Below are positions 47,021 through 55,774 of a stretch of DNA of 64,000 nt, piece after piece; within the stretch, counting starts at the first letter, position 1; every line of letters begins with the position of its first letter. This DNA is from Arenibacter sp. F20364 (GTDB lineage Bacteria > Bacteroidota > Bacteroidia > Flavobacteriales > Flavobacteriaceae), in contig NZ_JALKBD010000015.1 of NCBI RefSeq assembly GCF_023015905.1, positions 62,001 through 126,000 of the forward strand. Direction: 5' to 3'. Made by a program: the position numbers and the translations under genes. The notes beneath the pieces are model-generated. The model had not been told where the DNA came from, did not search any database, and worked only from the letters and a program-made list of their open reading frames with translations.

Positions 47021-48673
47021 ATGTTAGGAATTCTTTCTTTCATAGGCTTTACCCTTTTAGTTGCCCTTATTGCTTACCTGGCTACCCGAAAAACTGATGA
47101 AAATTCCTCTGACGGCTATTTCTTGGGAGGCAGAAGCCTTACCGCCGGTGTAATCGCAGGTTCTTTACTTCTTACCAACCTTTCCACGGAACAAATTGTT
47201 GGACTTAATGGCAGTGCCTATACCGATGGTTTGTCGGTTATGGCCTGGGAAACCTTGGCGGCCATTGCCATGGTAGTAACAGCCGTTTTTCTCTTGCCCA
47301 GGTATTTAAAAGGTGGACTAACCACTATTCCCCAATTTTTGGCGAAGCGGTTCGATGTTACCACGAAAACCATTACTTCAGGTCTGTTTTTAACGGGCTA
47401 TGTCGTAGTACTTTTGCCCGTTATCCTCTATTCTGGATCGGTAGCGATCAGTGGCATGTTCAATGTTCCTGAACTTTTAGGCGTTTCCGAAACTTCGGCT
47501 TTAGTAATTTGTATTTGGGGGATAGGAATCATAGGTTCCATATACGCAGTTTTTGGAGGCTTAAAGGCAGTGGCAGTTTCGGACAGTATTAATGCTGTTG
47601 GCCTGATTATTGGCGGAATCCTGATACCTATATTTGGTTTGATGGCCATTGGTGACGGCAACGTGCTTACAGGTCTTGATAATTTAATTACCTCAGATGC
47701 CGCAAGGTTCGATTCTACGGGGGAGCGCGGACAGGAAGTACCTTTTTCTACAATTTTCACAGGAATGATGCTGGTGCAACTTTTTTACTGGGGAACCAAC
47801 CAACAGATCATTCAAAGGGCCTTGGGGGCCAAAAATTTGGCCGAGGGACAAAAAGGATTATTGTTGGCCTCTTTTTTAAAAATTCTGGGACCCTTAATTT
47901 TGGTTCTCCCCGGTATGATAGCCTACTATTATTTTGATGGTGGCTTGTCTTCCAGTGACCTTGCCTATCCAGAATTGGTCAGGGCCGTACTGCCAAAGCC
48001 GTTGGTCGGATTTTTTGCGGCCGTATTGTTCGGGGCAATTTTAAGTTCGTTTAATAGTGTTCTCAACAGTTCTGTTACCTTATTCGGAATAGATATCTAT
48101 AAGCAGCATATTAATCAAGAAGCATCGGAAAAAACGGTAGTAAAATACGGAAAGATATTTGGAATTTGTTTGGCCCTTGCAGCTATGTTTATAGCACCTA
48201 TGATTGCAAATGCGGGAAGTCTGTTCAATTACCTACAGGAAATAAACGGTATATACAGTATCCCTATTTTCACCATTATCGTAGTAGGATATTTCACTAA
48301 AAGGGTTCCTGCCATTGCCGCAAAAATTGGTATTTTTTCTGGCTCAATATTGTATATAATAAGTCAATTTATACTTAAGGGCCAGTTTATAGAAAAAGCG
48401 CTGGAAGCGGCTAAGGCTTCAGGCGTTAGCGATCCAGCAGCGTTAAAATTGGTGGAAGCCGATGCCTACCCACATTTCCTGCACGTGAATGCCATTCTCT
48501 TTTTGTTGAACGCAGGCATCATGTTGCTTATAGGGAAGTTTTACCCTAGAAAAGATGCCTTTGAACTGGAATACACCAAGCAAGTTTCCATTGAACCCTA
48601 TAAATATGTAAATCATGTAGGGATCGCTATCTGCGTCATCGTAATTGGAATATATATTTATTTTGCCAAATAG
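47021..48673 (+). CDS. SLC5/SSS-family sodium:sugar symporter
   Basis: A 550-residue polytopic protein with about 14 membrane helices and the sodium:solute symporter signatures SDGYFLGGRSLTAGVIAGSLLLTNLSTEQIVGLNG (spanning about residues 28-64), YWGTNQQIIQRALGAKNLAEGQKG in the middle, and GAILSSFNSVLNSSVTLFGIDIY around 340-362. Close relatives carry glucose, galactose or related sugars with sodium. It lies just before the susCD/GH65 locus and shares a 10-base palindrome with it, so it is the best inner-membrane sugar importer for that pathway. The inference that it carries maltose or glucose is from context only. Confidence 0.88.
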   Translation: MLGILSFIGFTLLVALIAYLATRKTDENSSDGYFLGGRSLTAGVIAGSLLLTNLSTEQIVGLNGSAYTDGLSVMAWETLAAIAMVVTAVFLLPRYLKGGLTTIPQFLAKRFDVTTKTITSGLFLTGYVVVLLPVILYSGSVAISGMFNVPELLGVSETSALVICIWGIGIIGSIYAVFGGLKAVAVSDSINAVGLIIGGILIPIFGLMAIGDGNVLTGLDNLITSDAARFDSTGERGQEVPFSTIFTGMMLVQLFYWGTNQQIIQRALGAKNLAEGQKGLLLASFLKILGPLILVLPGMIAYYYFDGGLSSSDLAYPELVRAVLPKPLVGFFAAVLFGAILSSFNSVLNSSVTLFGIDIYKQHINQEASEKTVVKYGKIFGICLALAAMFIAPMIANAGSLFNYLQEINGIYSIPIFTIIVVGYFTKRVPAIAAKIGIFSGSILYIISQFILKGQFIEKALEAAKASGVSDPAALKLVEADAYPHFLHVNAILFLLNAGIMLLIGKFYPRKDAFELEYTKQVSIEPYKYVNHVGIAICVIVIGIYIYFAK

Positions 48674-48781
48674 TTTCGAATCAATTTCAATAGTACTGTC
48701 TGAACTAGAAAACGATGGTATAAACTATCCCCAAGTTTGTGTACTGTTCATTTTTTGCATCGCCAAAAAAACGGACTAAAA

Positions 48782-48799
48782 TCCCGATAACTATCGGGA
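48782..48799. repeat. REP-like palindrome TCCCGATA-AC-TATCGGGA
   Basis: Perfect 8-base arms with a two-base spacer, about 110 bases after the symporter gene and followed, 11 bases later, by a run of T residues. It could end the symporter transcript. A variant is at 13997-14013. Confidence 0.6.
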
Positions 48800-49107
48800 G
48801 TAGGCTAATTTTTTTAAATTCTTTAAATCCACGTACTTTCCACGGCCGCACCGCCCAATGTGGAAACCACTTGATTTAAGACGAAATTGAAAATAGGCCG
48901 TTTTTTTGTTCCGTCAACCATTGGCCATTATCACATACCGTTGTAAATTGCTTTCAAAGCCTGTCGTTGGGTCGGTCTTCTTCCATAGTGGAGGTGTCAT
49001 GGCCGTAAAGAATTATTGAAGCCTTGGAAATAATTTAGGCCATGGCATCGGTCCTTAAAATCCCGAGATTTTAGGAGCCACATAATGAAGAAGGGGCTTT
49101 TCTCCCG

Positions 49108-49124
49108 CCTGCCGGCGAGGCAGG
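49108..49124. repeat. GC-rich palindrome CCTGCC-GGCGA-GGCAGG
   Basis: Six-base arms of pure G/C in an otherwise AT-rich intergenic region. It resembles the short dispersed GC palindromes common between genes in Bacteroidetes. Confidence 0.5.
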
Positions 49125-49403
49125 TTTGTTTCGTTTTATTCATTCCCTTTCTATTTTAGAATAAGGTATTCATGAACCTCCTGCGTTGGTTTCATTGGAC
49201 AGCAAAGAAATCGGAGATTCACTAAAACAGATAAAAAACAATAGAAATCACTTGAGTAAAATGAAAGAATAATTTCAACATATGTTCTAGGCGGTTCATT
49301 CCAATAAATAGAACCAATAAAAAAAGATAATTTTTGCCTGAACATAACAATTAAGTATGATCCCAATAATCTTACAATAGGACTAAATAACTTTACCACA
49401 TAA

Positions 49404-49437
49404 AAAAGAGGGTTGTTCAAATGAACAACCCTCTTTT
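49404..49437 (-). terminator. Rho-independent terminator of susCD
   Basis: AAAAGAGGGTTGTTCA and TGAACAACCCTCTTTT form a 16-base perfect inverted repeat around AA. On the minus strand the stem runs into six T residues. It begins 23 bases after the susD stop. Confidence 0.92.
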
Positions 49438-49460
49438 AAATAACTACCTAAACTAAATTA

Positions 49461-51032
49461 TTAATATCCTGGATTCTGAACCAAATTGGGATTGGAAAGC
49501 AAAGCCGTTTCTGGAATTGGGAAAAGATTTAAGTTGGGATCTCCCGTTACTTCCTTCAATGACCAAGGTGCTGTAAATTTATCAAATCGAACCAAATCGT
49601 TCCTTCTCCAAAATTCTATATACAACTCACGCCCTCTTTCTGCCAAAAGCTCATCTTCGTTAACACTGGCCAAGTCTGGAGTATTGGCTCTTGTTTGACG
49701 CAGTTCATTTACCATAGCAGTAGGGTCTCCCCCAATGCGCATCATCGCCTCTGCTTTCATCAAATGGGCATCGGAATATCTAAAAAGTATTTGATGCCTT
49801 CTAAAAGAGTTCACTTCACCACCCTCATTTGTAACATCATATGGATGGTACTTAAGAATACGCATACCTACAGCTTCCCCATTACCCACCAAAGATGGTA
49901 TTTCTTTGGTCAATATTAAATCTCCACCTTGTCTGTTTTTCAATTTGGTTCCATCTTCATTATACTGTTGGTTAATTAAAAAACCGTATCCAAGACCTAA
50001 ATTAATATTATCGGCATTGGTAGCATCTGGCACCCATCCTCTACGTTCCTCTTGGCCATCACCTACATAGTTAGAATTAGGGGCACCTTCAAAAGAATCA
50101 TAGAATTCTGCCAAGGTAGAAAACCCGTTCCACCCCCCACCAGTATTGTCAGGTGAGTTCATATTGTAATGCATACTGTTCCAAATTCTAGCGCCAATGT
50201 CGCTCTTTAAATAAAGTATGGTCTCTGAATCGTCTGCAGATTCAAATATCTTAAAATAGCCAGATGTTTCTATATCAAAGCCTAAGTCTTTAATATCATC
50301 TACAAGATCTATCACCTTTTGCATATTGGCGTTATCAACGGCACCCCCATTATATATATGGGCATTTAAGTACATTTTGGCCAACAAGAAATTTGCCGCC
50401 GCTTTGGTAGCGTTCGCTGTATTGGCGGTACCTGGACTACCATCGGGCAAGCCTGGCAGTGCTTCCATTAAATCTGACTCCACAAAGCTGAAAACTTCAC
50501 TTCTTGTCAACACTCTTGGATTAATTTCAGGACCTTCATCTACCTCCCTAAAAGGTACGGAACCGAAAAAGTCCATAAGAAAAAACATATTGAACGCCCT
50601 AAGAAATTTAGCTTCCGCCAATACTTCTGCACTCGGGCTACTTTCTATAATCTCACTTGCACGAAAAACATTTTGATTCAAATTGTTCCAGGCATTTTTA
50701 ATAAATAAATGCGCAGGGGTCCAAGTGTGGGTATGCAACTGTCTCCAAATCCCGTTATCACCCCAATCGGTTCCCCGTGTTGGAATCAACAACTCGTCCG
50801 TTGTTACTTCGGACATGGCGTACATGGTTTCCTGGGTTTGAAAATCAGTACCAACCTTATTGTATAGGTCACTTAGTGAGGAGGCCGGATTGGCCACTGG
50901 TGTAAAACCACCACTAGTGGCCTTACTTATGATCGAATCCGTTTCTTCTATCTCCAGATCGGTGCAGGCTACAAGGCCTACCAACACAAATATGGAGCCG
51001 AAAACGGGTTTCATATATTTTTGTATGTTCAT
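49461..51032 (-). CDS. susD: SusD/RagB surface glycan-binding lipoprotein
   Basis: A 523-residue lipoprotein (Cys23 in LVACTDLE) with SusD features: an N-terminal TPR-like helical part (GDNGIWRQLHTHTWTPAHLF, NAWNNLNQNVFRASEII), AEAKFLRAFNMFFLMDFFGSVPFR near 140-163, and the C-terminal block RYSDAHLMKAEAMMRIGG...VNELRQTRANTPDL...ERGRELYIEFWRRNDLVRF. SusD proteins lid the SusC channel and bind oligosaccharides at the cell surface. It follows susC by ten bases on the minus strand and ends in a strong terminator. The GH65/pgmB context suggests an alpha-glucan ligand. Confidence 0.95.
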   Translation of the reverse strand: MNIQKYMKPVFGSIFVLVGLVACTDLEIEETDSIISKATSGGFTPVANPASSLSDLYNKVGTDFQTQETMYAMSEVTTDELLIPTRGTDWGDNGIWRQLHTHTWTPAHLFIKNAWNNLNQNVFRASEIIESSPSAEVLAEAKFLRAFNMFFLMDFFGSVPFREVDEGPEINPRVLTRSEVFSFVESDLMEALPGLPDGSPGTANTANATKAAANFLLAKMYLNAHIYNGGAVDNANMQKVIDLVDDIKDLGFDIETSGYFKIFESADDSETILYLKSDIGARIWNSMHYNMNSPDNTGGGWNGFSTLAEFYDSFEGAPNSNYVGDGQEERRGWVPDATNADNINLGLGYGFLINQQYNEDGTKLKNRQGGDLILTKEIPSLVGNGEAVGMRILKYHPYDVTNEGGEVNSFRRHQILFRYSDAHLMKAEAMMRIGGDPTAMVNELRQTRANTPDLASVNEDELLAERGRELYIEFWRRNDLVRFDKFTAPWSLKEVTGDPNLNLFPIPETALLSNPNLVQNPGY

Positions 51033-51042
51033 AATGCTATGA

Positions 51043-54000
51043 TTAAAAAGTTACGTTAAATCCTAATGTGTATGTTCTTGGTCTTGGGAAGGCACTATAG
51101 TCTATACCTGCAATTGGCAAACCATTCAATAGGGCAGCACTAGCCGGTGCTACACTAACCTCCGGATCAAGACCGGAATAATCTGTAATTACAAAAAGGT
51201 TCTGACCTGTAAGACTAAGTCTCATAGACTTGAATAAGCCATCTTTTAAGGGAACGTCATAGGAAATGGATGCTGTTTGCAATCTTACAAAATCTCCTTT
51301 TTCCAAGAATCTGGAGGAAACAGAAGCTTCCGCAAATCTACCTTCCTGTCCTGCCAATTCCACCACATTCTGTGTTACGTTATTACCACTACCGATGGCA
51401 CCTCCTGTAAAAAAGGCGTTAGCCGTATTGTTGTAAATATAGTTTCCAAACTGACCGTTAAAATACATTGATGCGGACCAATTTTTATAATTTGCCGAGG
51501 TAGAAAAACCTCCCGTGAAATCTGGAAGCGCACTCTTACCTAGAAACTGTTGGTTATCCACACCTCCCTCATGAACGGGGTTGCCATTTGCATCGAAACC
51601 TGTAAACTTCCTTAAATAGAAGGAATACAAAGGTTGTCCTGACGCCAAGCGTTGGGCAAAAGCGTTGGACAATCCTGCACCACGAATGGTACCCGCCGCA
51701 ATCTCTCCATCGAAATCCGTAATTTCGTTTTTATTGTAGGCTACGTTAAATCCAGCGGTCCAGCTATAGTCTTCTCCTTGTAAAATATCGTAATTTAGGG
51801 AGAATTCACCTCCTTGGTTAAGAACAATGGCATCCAAATTCTGGAAAAAAGTGGGCTGAGGGGAAGGCTGGGCCGCTTCTATATTAAGCAGTAAATCCCT
51901 TGTTTCCTTTCGGTACACATCAATAGACCCATTAAAGCGATCATTGGCAAACCCAAAATCCAGACCTACATTATATTGGGTAGTTTCCTCCCATTTCAAA
52001 TCGGGATTGGCAAATTCCACGGTAGAAATACCTGGGACACTTACCCCTCCTCCATCACTAATATTTGGATCCCCAAGGGTTGCAATGGAATAACGTTCCC
52101 GTCTAGCGAAACGGCCATATCCCAAACCATCCTGGTTCCCGGTAATACCGTAGCTCAACCTAAGTTTTAAGGTAGACATGGCATCGCCCATGAAATCTTC
52201 TTCGTTTATTTTCCAGGCAAAAGCCGCTGAAGGGAAAATACCATATCGGTTATTTTCACCAAAACGTGAAGAGCCATCGGCCCGGACCGTTGCAGTAAAC
52301 AAATACTTATTTGCTAGGCTGTAGTTGGCCCTGGCAAAAAAGGATTGTAATTCATCCGTATTGTCAAAAGTATTGGTAAAAATGGATTTTACCGGAATAC
52401 TAACCTCTCCTAGGCGGTCTGAAACCGGCTCTGGAAAAAGTCTGTTCACAAAAAGATCGGCATCACCCCCGGACGCATAGCCATATTGCTGATAGGATCC
52501 GGTAATCATGGATTCAATCTTGCTAGCCGCGTCATTTAAATTCCTGGCCATGCTGTTTAAATTGGTTGTGGAATAACCCCAACCTTCAACATTTCTTTGT
52601 TTGGTATTAAAATCTTGATAAGAGAAACCTCCCAGCACATCCAATACCGAATTATCGAATTCTTTTTTGTAGGACAATGTCAATTCCAATAGACTATTCT
52701 CCAAATCAAGGTCGTTTATGGCGCCTCTACCATTTCCACCAGCTCCTCGGGACACGTTAAAAGACTTACTGCCCAATTCAGCTTCACGTGTGGAGTTGGA
52801 TTTATCGTACCCCACAGTAGCCTTGGCCGTTAAGTCTTCCACAATATCGTAGGAAGCTGAAAAATTAATCAGAAAACGATCGGTGTAGGTTAAACTTTGC
52901 CAGTTCTCCAATAAGTTCAAGGGATTGATCCTATCCCCGGGATTGAATGAACTACTAGCGGGCCAAGTAGGATTGGCAGAATAAGCCGAACCCAACATAT
53001 CACCAGTAGAACCCGCACTACCACTCAAAGGTGGTGCCTCGTCATTTACACGGGAAATTGTACTTTGTAGATCCAACCTTAACTTATCATCTAATAACCT
53101 CTGGGAAAGATTTATCCTTCCAGTGACCCTCTCTTGTGAGGATTTTGGCACTATCCCGAATTGTTTCCCATAATTAAAGGTTGCCCTTACGTTACCTGAT
53201 CCATAATTTTGGGAGTAAGCCAAGTTATTATTGGTCGAAGATGAATTTCTGGTGACCAACGATTGCCAATCCGTATCATTTCCTAAATCTGTTGCGCTTC
53301 CGCCAAAGGCAGAAACAGCAGATAAGAACTCGCTTCTATTCAATAAATCGAACTCATTGGCCGGTGATGAAAAACTTAGATCAGAAGAAAACTCCCAAGT
53401 ACCCCCCTGTGCTCCACCTTTACCACTCTTAGTGGTAATGATAACAACTCCATTGGCACCTCTAGATCCATAGATAGCCGTTGATGACGCATCCTTTAGG
53501 ATACTCATGCTTTCAATATCATTTGGATTCAAAAAGCTAAGTGGATTTCTGGCAGAACTAGAACCCACACCTATATCCGTACCTTCAGAGGAACTACCTC
53601 CGGAAGGAAGTGGAACACCATCCACAACGAATAATGGATCGTTATTGGATCTAACTGAAGAAGTACCCCTGATCCTAATTGAAACACCAGAACCAGGTTC
53701 CCCACTACCTTGGGAAATTTGAACCCCAGCGGTCTTACCCTGAATTAATTGTTCGGGAGATGATATTACCCCTCCGTTAAAGTCCTCGGAAGTAACCGCG
53801 GAAACAGCACCTGTAGCGTCCTTTACCGTAGTGGTTCCATAACCAATGATAACCACCTCGGCCAATGCCTGTGCATCTTCTTCCATCATAATATTAATGG
53901 TCGTTTGATTGCCTACTGCCACTTCCTGCGTTTTGTAGCCGATATAGCTAAAAACTAGAATAGCGCTGGCATCCACATCGCTTAAGGTGAAATTACCATC

Positions 54001-54165
54001 AAAATCTGTCTGTGCGCCATTGGTAGTTCCTTTTACAACGACACTAGCTCCCGGTAAGGGACCAGTAGCATCAGATACCGTACCTGACACTTCTTGAGCT
54101 GAAGCTAGTCCAAAACACAAAAATGTTCCAAATAGCAAAAAGCTCTTAAGTAATTTAAGATTCAT
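51043..54165 (-). CDS. susC: SusC-type TonB-dependent outer-membrane transporter
   Basis: A 1040-residue protein with signal peptide (1-23, ending ASA), a carboxypeptidase-D-regulatory-like domain (about 25-100, VSGTVSDATGPLPGASVVVKG...), a plug (about 110-230, AEVVIIGYGTT and PLFVVDGVPLP, MSILKDASSTAIYGSRGANGVVIITTK) and a 22-strand barrel ending RPRTYTLGFNVTF with terminal Phe. It imports oligosaccharides across the outer membrane using TonB energy, with SusD as lid. It is divergent from the lacI gene, with a 411-base shared region holding an operator-like palindrome. No STN domain is present, so it is not an anti-sigma-regulated type. Confidence 0.96.
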   Translation of the reverse strand: MNLKLLKSFLLFGTFLCFGLASAQEVSGTVSDATGPLPGASVVVKGTTNGAQTDFDGNFTLSDVDASAILVFSYIGYKTQEVAVGNQTTINIMMEEDAQALAEVVIIGYGTTTVKDATGAVSAVTSEDFNGGVISSPEQLIQGKTAGVQISQGSGEPGSGVSIRIRGTSSVRSNNDPLFVVDGVPLPSGGSSSEGTDIGVGSSSARNPLSFLNPNDIESMSILKDASSTAIYGSRGANGVVIITTKSGKGGAQGGTWEFSSDLSFSSPANEFDLLNRSEFLSAVSAFGGSATDLGNDTDWQSLVTRNSSSTNNNLAYSQNYGSGNVRATFNYGKQFGIVPKSSQERVTGRINLSQRLLDDKLRLDLQSTISRVNDEAPPLSGSAGSTGDMLGSAYSANPTWPASSSFNPGDRINPLNLLENWQSLTYTDRFLINFSASYDIVEDLTAKATVGYDKSNSTREAELGSKSFNVSRGAGGNGRGAINDLDLENSLLELTLSYKKEFDNSVLDVLGGFSYQDFNTKQRNVEGWGYSTTNLNSMARNLNDAASKIESMITGSYQQYGYASGGDADLFVNRLFPEPVSDRLGEVSIPVKSIFTNTFDNTDELQSFFARANYSLANKYLFTATVRADGSSRFGENNRYGIFPSAAFAWKINEEDFMGDAMSTLKLRLSYGITGNQDGLGYGRFARRERYSIATLGDPNISDGGGVSVPGISTVEFANPDLKWEETTQYNVGLDFGFANDRFNGSIDVYRKETRDLLLNIEAAQPSPQPTFFQNLDAIVLNQGGEFSLNYDILQGEDYSWTAGFNVAYNKNEITDFDGEIAAGTIRGAGLSNAFAQRLASGQPLYSFYLRKFTGFDANGNPVHEGGVDNQQFLGKSALPDFTGGFSTSANYKNWSASMYFNGQFGNYIYNNTANAFFTGGAIGSGNNVTQNVVELAGQEGRFAEASVSSRFLEKGDFVRLQTASISYDVPLKDGLFKSMRLSLTGQNLFVITDYSGLDPEVSVAPASAALLNGLPIAGIDYSAFPRPRTYTLGFNVTF

Positions 54166-54179
54166 ACATTGTTAGTTTT

Positions 54180-54211
54180 AATTGAGTTAAATAATAATTG
54201 AGTTAAATAAT
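54180..54211. repeat. Tandem 16-base repeat in the susC leader
   Basis: AATTGAGTTAAATAAT occurs twice with no spacer, at 54180-54195 and 54196-54211, starting 15 bases upstream of the susC ATG. It lies in the untranslated leader and may affect ribosome access or arise from slippage. Confidence 0.8.
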
Positions 54212-54300
54212 TGCTTATAATTCTAGTTTTAAATTCGAATATAAATAATAAAATATCCATTTATTGTTATATTCATAAATTTAACGTCTAAAAAACACCT

Positions 54301-54310
54301 AAAACGTTTT
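54301..54310. promoter_or_regulatory. LacI-type operator candidate AAAACGTTTT (susC side)
   Basis: Same perfect 10-base palindrome as at 46779-46788, in the susC/lacI divergent region, 136 bases before susC and 267 before lacI. If the -7 box at 54398-54405 is used, the site lies downstream of the start point, where a bound repressor would block elongation. Confidence 0.55.
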
Positions 54311-54397
54311 CGTACAATTGCGCTTTTCGGAATATCAAATCAAAATGGCTAATTACATATTTTCGCCCCTTTGAATTTCCAAATAAATAGTACCATA

Positions 54398-54405
54398 CAA
54401 ATATA
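54398..54405 (-). promoter_or_regulatory. Possible -7 box for susC
   Basis: The minus strand reads TATATTTG, an exact TAnnTTTG match. A TTG lies 15 bases upstream, slightly short for a -33 element. It implies a leader of about 225 bases for susC, so the assignment is tentative. Confidence 0.35.
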
Positions 54406-54526
54406 CTGCAATTTTATATTCAATGGTATTTTGATTAAATCATATACTATTTTAACATTTTACAAAAATTGATTTCACTCCTAACCTTAATATATTACAT
54501 TTACATCTTGTAATTAAATATTCCAA

Positions 54527-54560
54527 TTTGTGCCAATCAAGTACAAATGCTTTTGTACTT
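54527..54560 (+). promoter_or_regulatory. lacI promoter with an overlapping inverted repeat
   Basis: TTTG (54527-54530) and TGCTTTTG (54548-54555, one mismatch to TAnnTTTG) are 17 bases apart. They overlap a 9+9 perfect inverted repeat, AAGTACAAA-TGCT-TTTGTACTT (54539-54560). The repeat covers the -7 box and ends 16 bases before the lacI start, suiting autoregulation by the LacI protein or another dimeric factor. Confidence 0.45.
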
Positions 54561-54576
54561 TTAGTAGTATATTGAT

Positions 54577-55614
54577 TTGAAAAAAAATTCAATTTTGAAA
54601 AGAAAAATAACCCTCAAACATATTGCAAGGGAATTAGGGGTTTCCATTTCTACGGTATCCAAAGCCTTGAAAAATAGTGAGGAAATTGGATCGGACACTA
54701 AAGAAAAGGTCCAGGCTTTTGCAAAATTATACAATTACAAGCCCAACAATATTGCCATCAGCTTAAAAAATAAGCGCACCAAAAACATTGGGGTAATAAT
54801 TCCAGATATCGTTCATCATTTTTTTACCACAGTTTTCAGGGGAATAGAAAAATACGCCAATGCCAAAGGTTATAATGTAATCGTATGTGTCTCCGATGAA
54901 TCGTTCGACAAGGAAGTCATAAATATGGAATTGCTTGCCAATGGAAGTATAGACGGGTTTATTATGGCCCTCTCCTCGGGCACTCAATTAAAAAATGACT
55001 ATAACCATTTAAAGGAAGTTACCGAACAAGGGATACCCTTAGTTTTATTTGACCGGGTTGCAGAGGATATAAAATGCGACAAGGTATACATCAATGATAG
55101 AAAAGGCGCTTACAACGCAGTAACCAAATTTATAAATGACGGAAGAAAAAGAATTGCTCTAATCACTACAGATGACTATATAAGTGTAAGTAGGGAAAGA
55201 GCCGTGGGCTATACCCAGGCATTGTCCGACAATGGCATTGTATTTAACGAAAACCTAATACTCAAACTTCCTTCTATGGAAATAGATGAAAAAATGATCG
55301 AGGATTTTTTTAAAAGGGAAAAAGTAGACGCCGTACTGAGTGTTAATGAAATATTTGCCATCCACAGTATGCGGTTGGTACAAAGTAAAGGCCTAGAAAT
55401 TCCAGAGGACATTTCCTTTATAGGCTTCACAGATGGACTTTTGTCCAAATACGCCTCTCCTGGATTGACCGCTATTGCCCAACACGGGGAACAAATGGGG
55501 GAAATAGCGGCAGAAATACTTATAGAAAAAGTAGAAAATGATATGGAGGAGGAAACATTCGTTACCAAGATTTTGGAACCCACCATAATAGAACGTGGAT
55601 CAACAGTCAACTAG
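54577..55614 (+). CDS. LacI-family transcriptional regulator (non-ATG start)
   Basis: A 345-residue regulator with an N-terminal helix-turn-helix at about 11-60 (ITLKHIARELGVSISTVSKALKN, hinge NYKPNNIA) and a periplasmic-binding-protein-like effector domain (about 65-340: NIGVIIPDIVHHFFTTVFRGIEKYA, IPLVLFDRV, DAVLSVNEIFAIHSMR, SFIGFTDGLLSKYASPGLTAIAQ). A stop at 54565 blocks longer frames and no ATG precedes the HTH, so translation must start at TTG 54577 (or TTG 54595). It is divergent from susC and leads into pgmB and GH65, so it most likely controls the maltose locus. The inducer is unknown. Confidence 0.92.
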   Translation: MKKNSILKRKITLKHIARELGVSISTVSKALKNSEEIGSDTKEKVQAFAKLYNYKPNNIAISLKNKRTKNIGVIIPDIVHHFFTTVFRGIEKYANAKGYNVIVCVSDESFDKEVINMELLANGSIDGFIMALSSGTQLKNDYNHLKEVTEQGIPLVLFDRVAEDIKCDKVYINDRKGAYNAVTKFINDGRKRIALITTDDYISVSRERAVGYTQALSDNGIVFNENLILKLPSMEIDEKMIEDFFKREKVDAVLSVNEIFAIHSMRLVQSKGLEIPEDISFIGFTDGLLSKYASPGLTAIAQHGEQMGEIAAEILIEKVENDMEEETFVTKILEPTIIERGSTVN

Positions 55615-55774
55615 GACCCACATCACTTAATTGCTAGGCAAGAATTATTCAATTACTGAGGGAAATATAGAAATATTGTAGACCGCCTAAAACTATTATA
55701 AGCCTATAGGACTTCATTAACAAGAATCTCGTCTTCCTATGATCGGGCCAAATTTTAATCAATATCTTAAACCA

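Larger units (their letters stand above)
48674..49403. other. 730-base region without a recognisable gene
   Basis: Between the SLC5 symporter and the susD terminator I see no intact gene. It contains two small palindromes (48782-48799 and 49108-49124) and a stretch at about 48830-49080 richer in G+C than its surroundings. In that stretch the minus strand reads short protein-like fragments broken by stops, perhaps a decayed gene. An 89-codon frame at 49151-49420 on the minus strand has no family features and runs into the terminator, so I do not call it. Confidence 0.5.

Noticed and set aside
49151-49420. 89-residue hydrophobic frame on the minus strand after susD
   Set aside because: It runs into the susD terminator hairpin, has no family features or plausible start context, and its hydrophobicity follows from AT-rich sequence.
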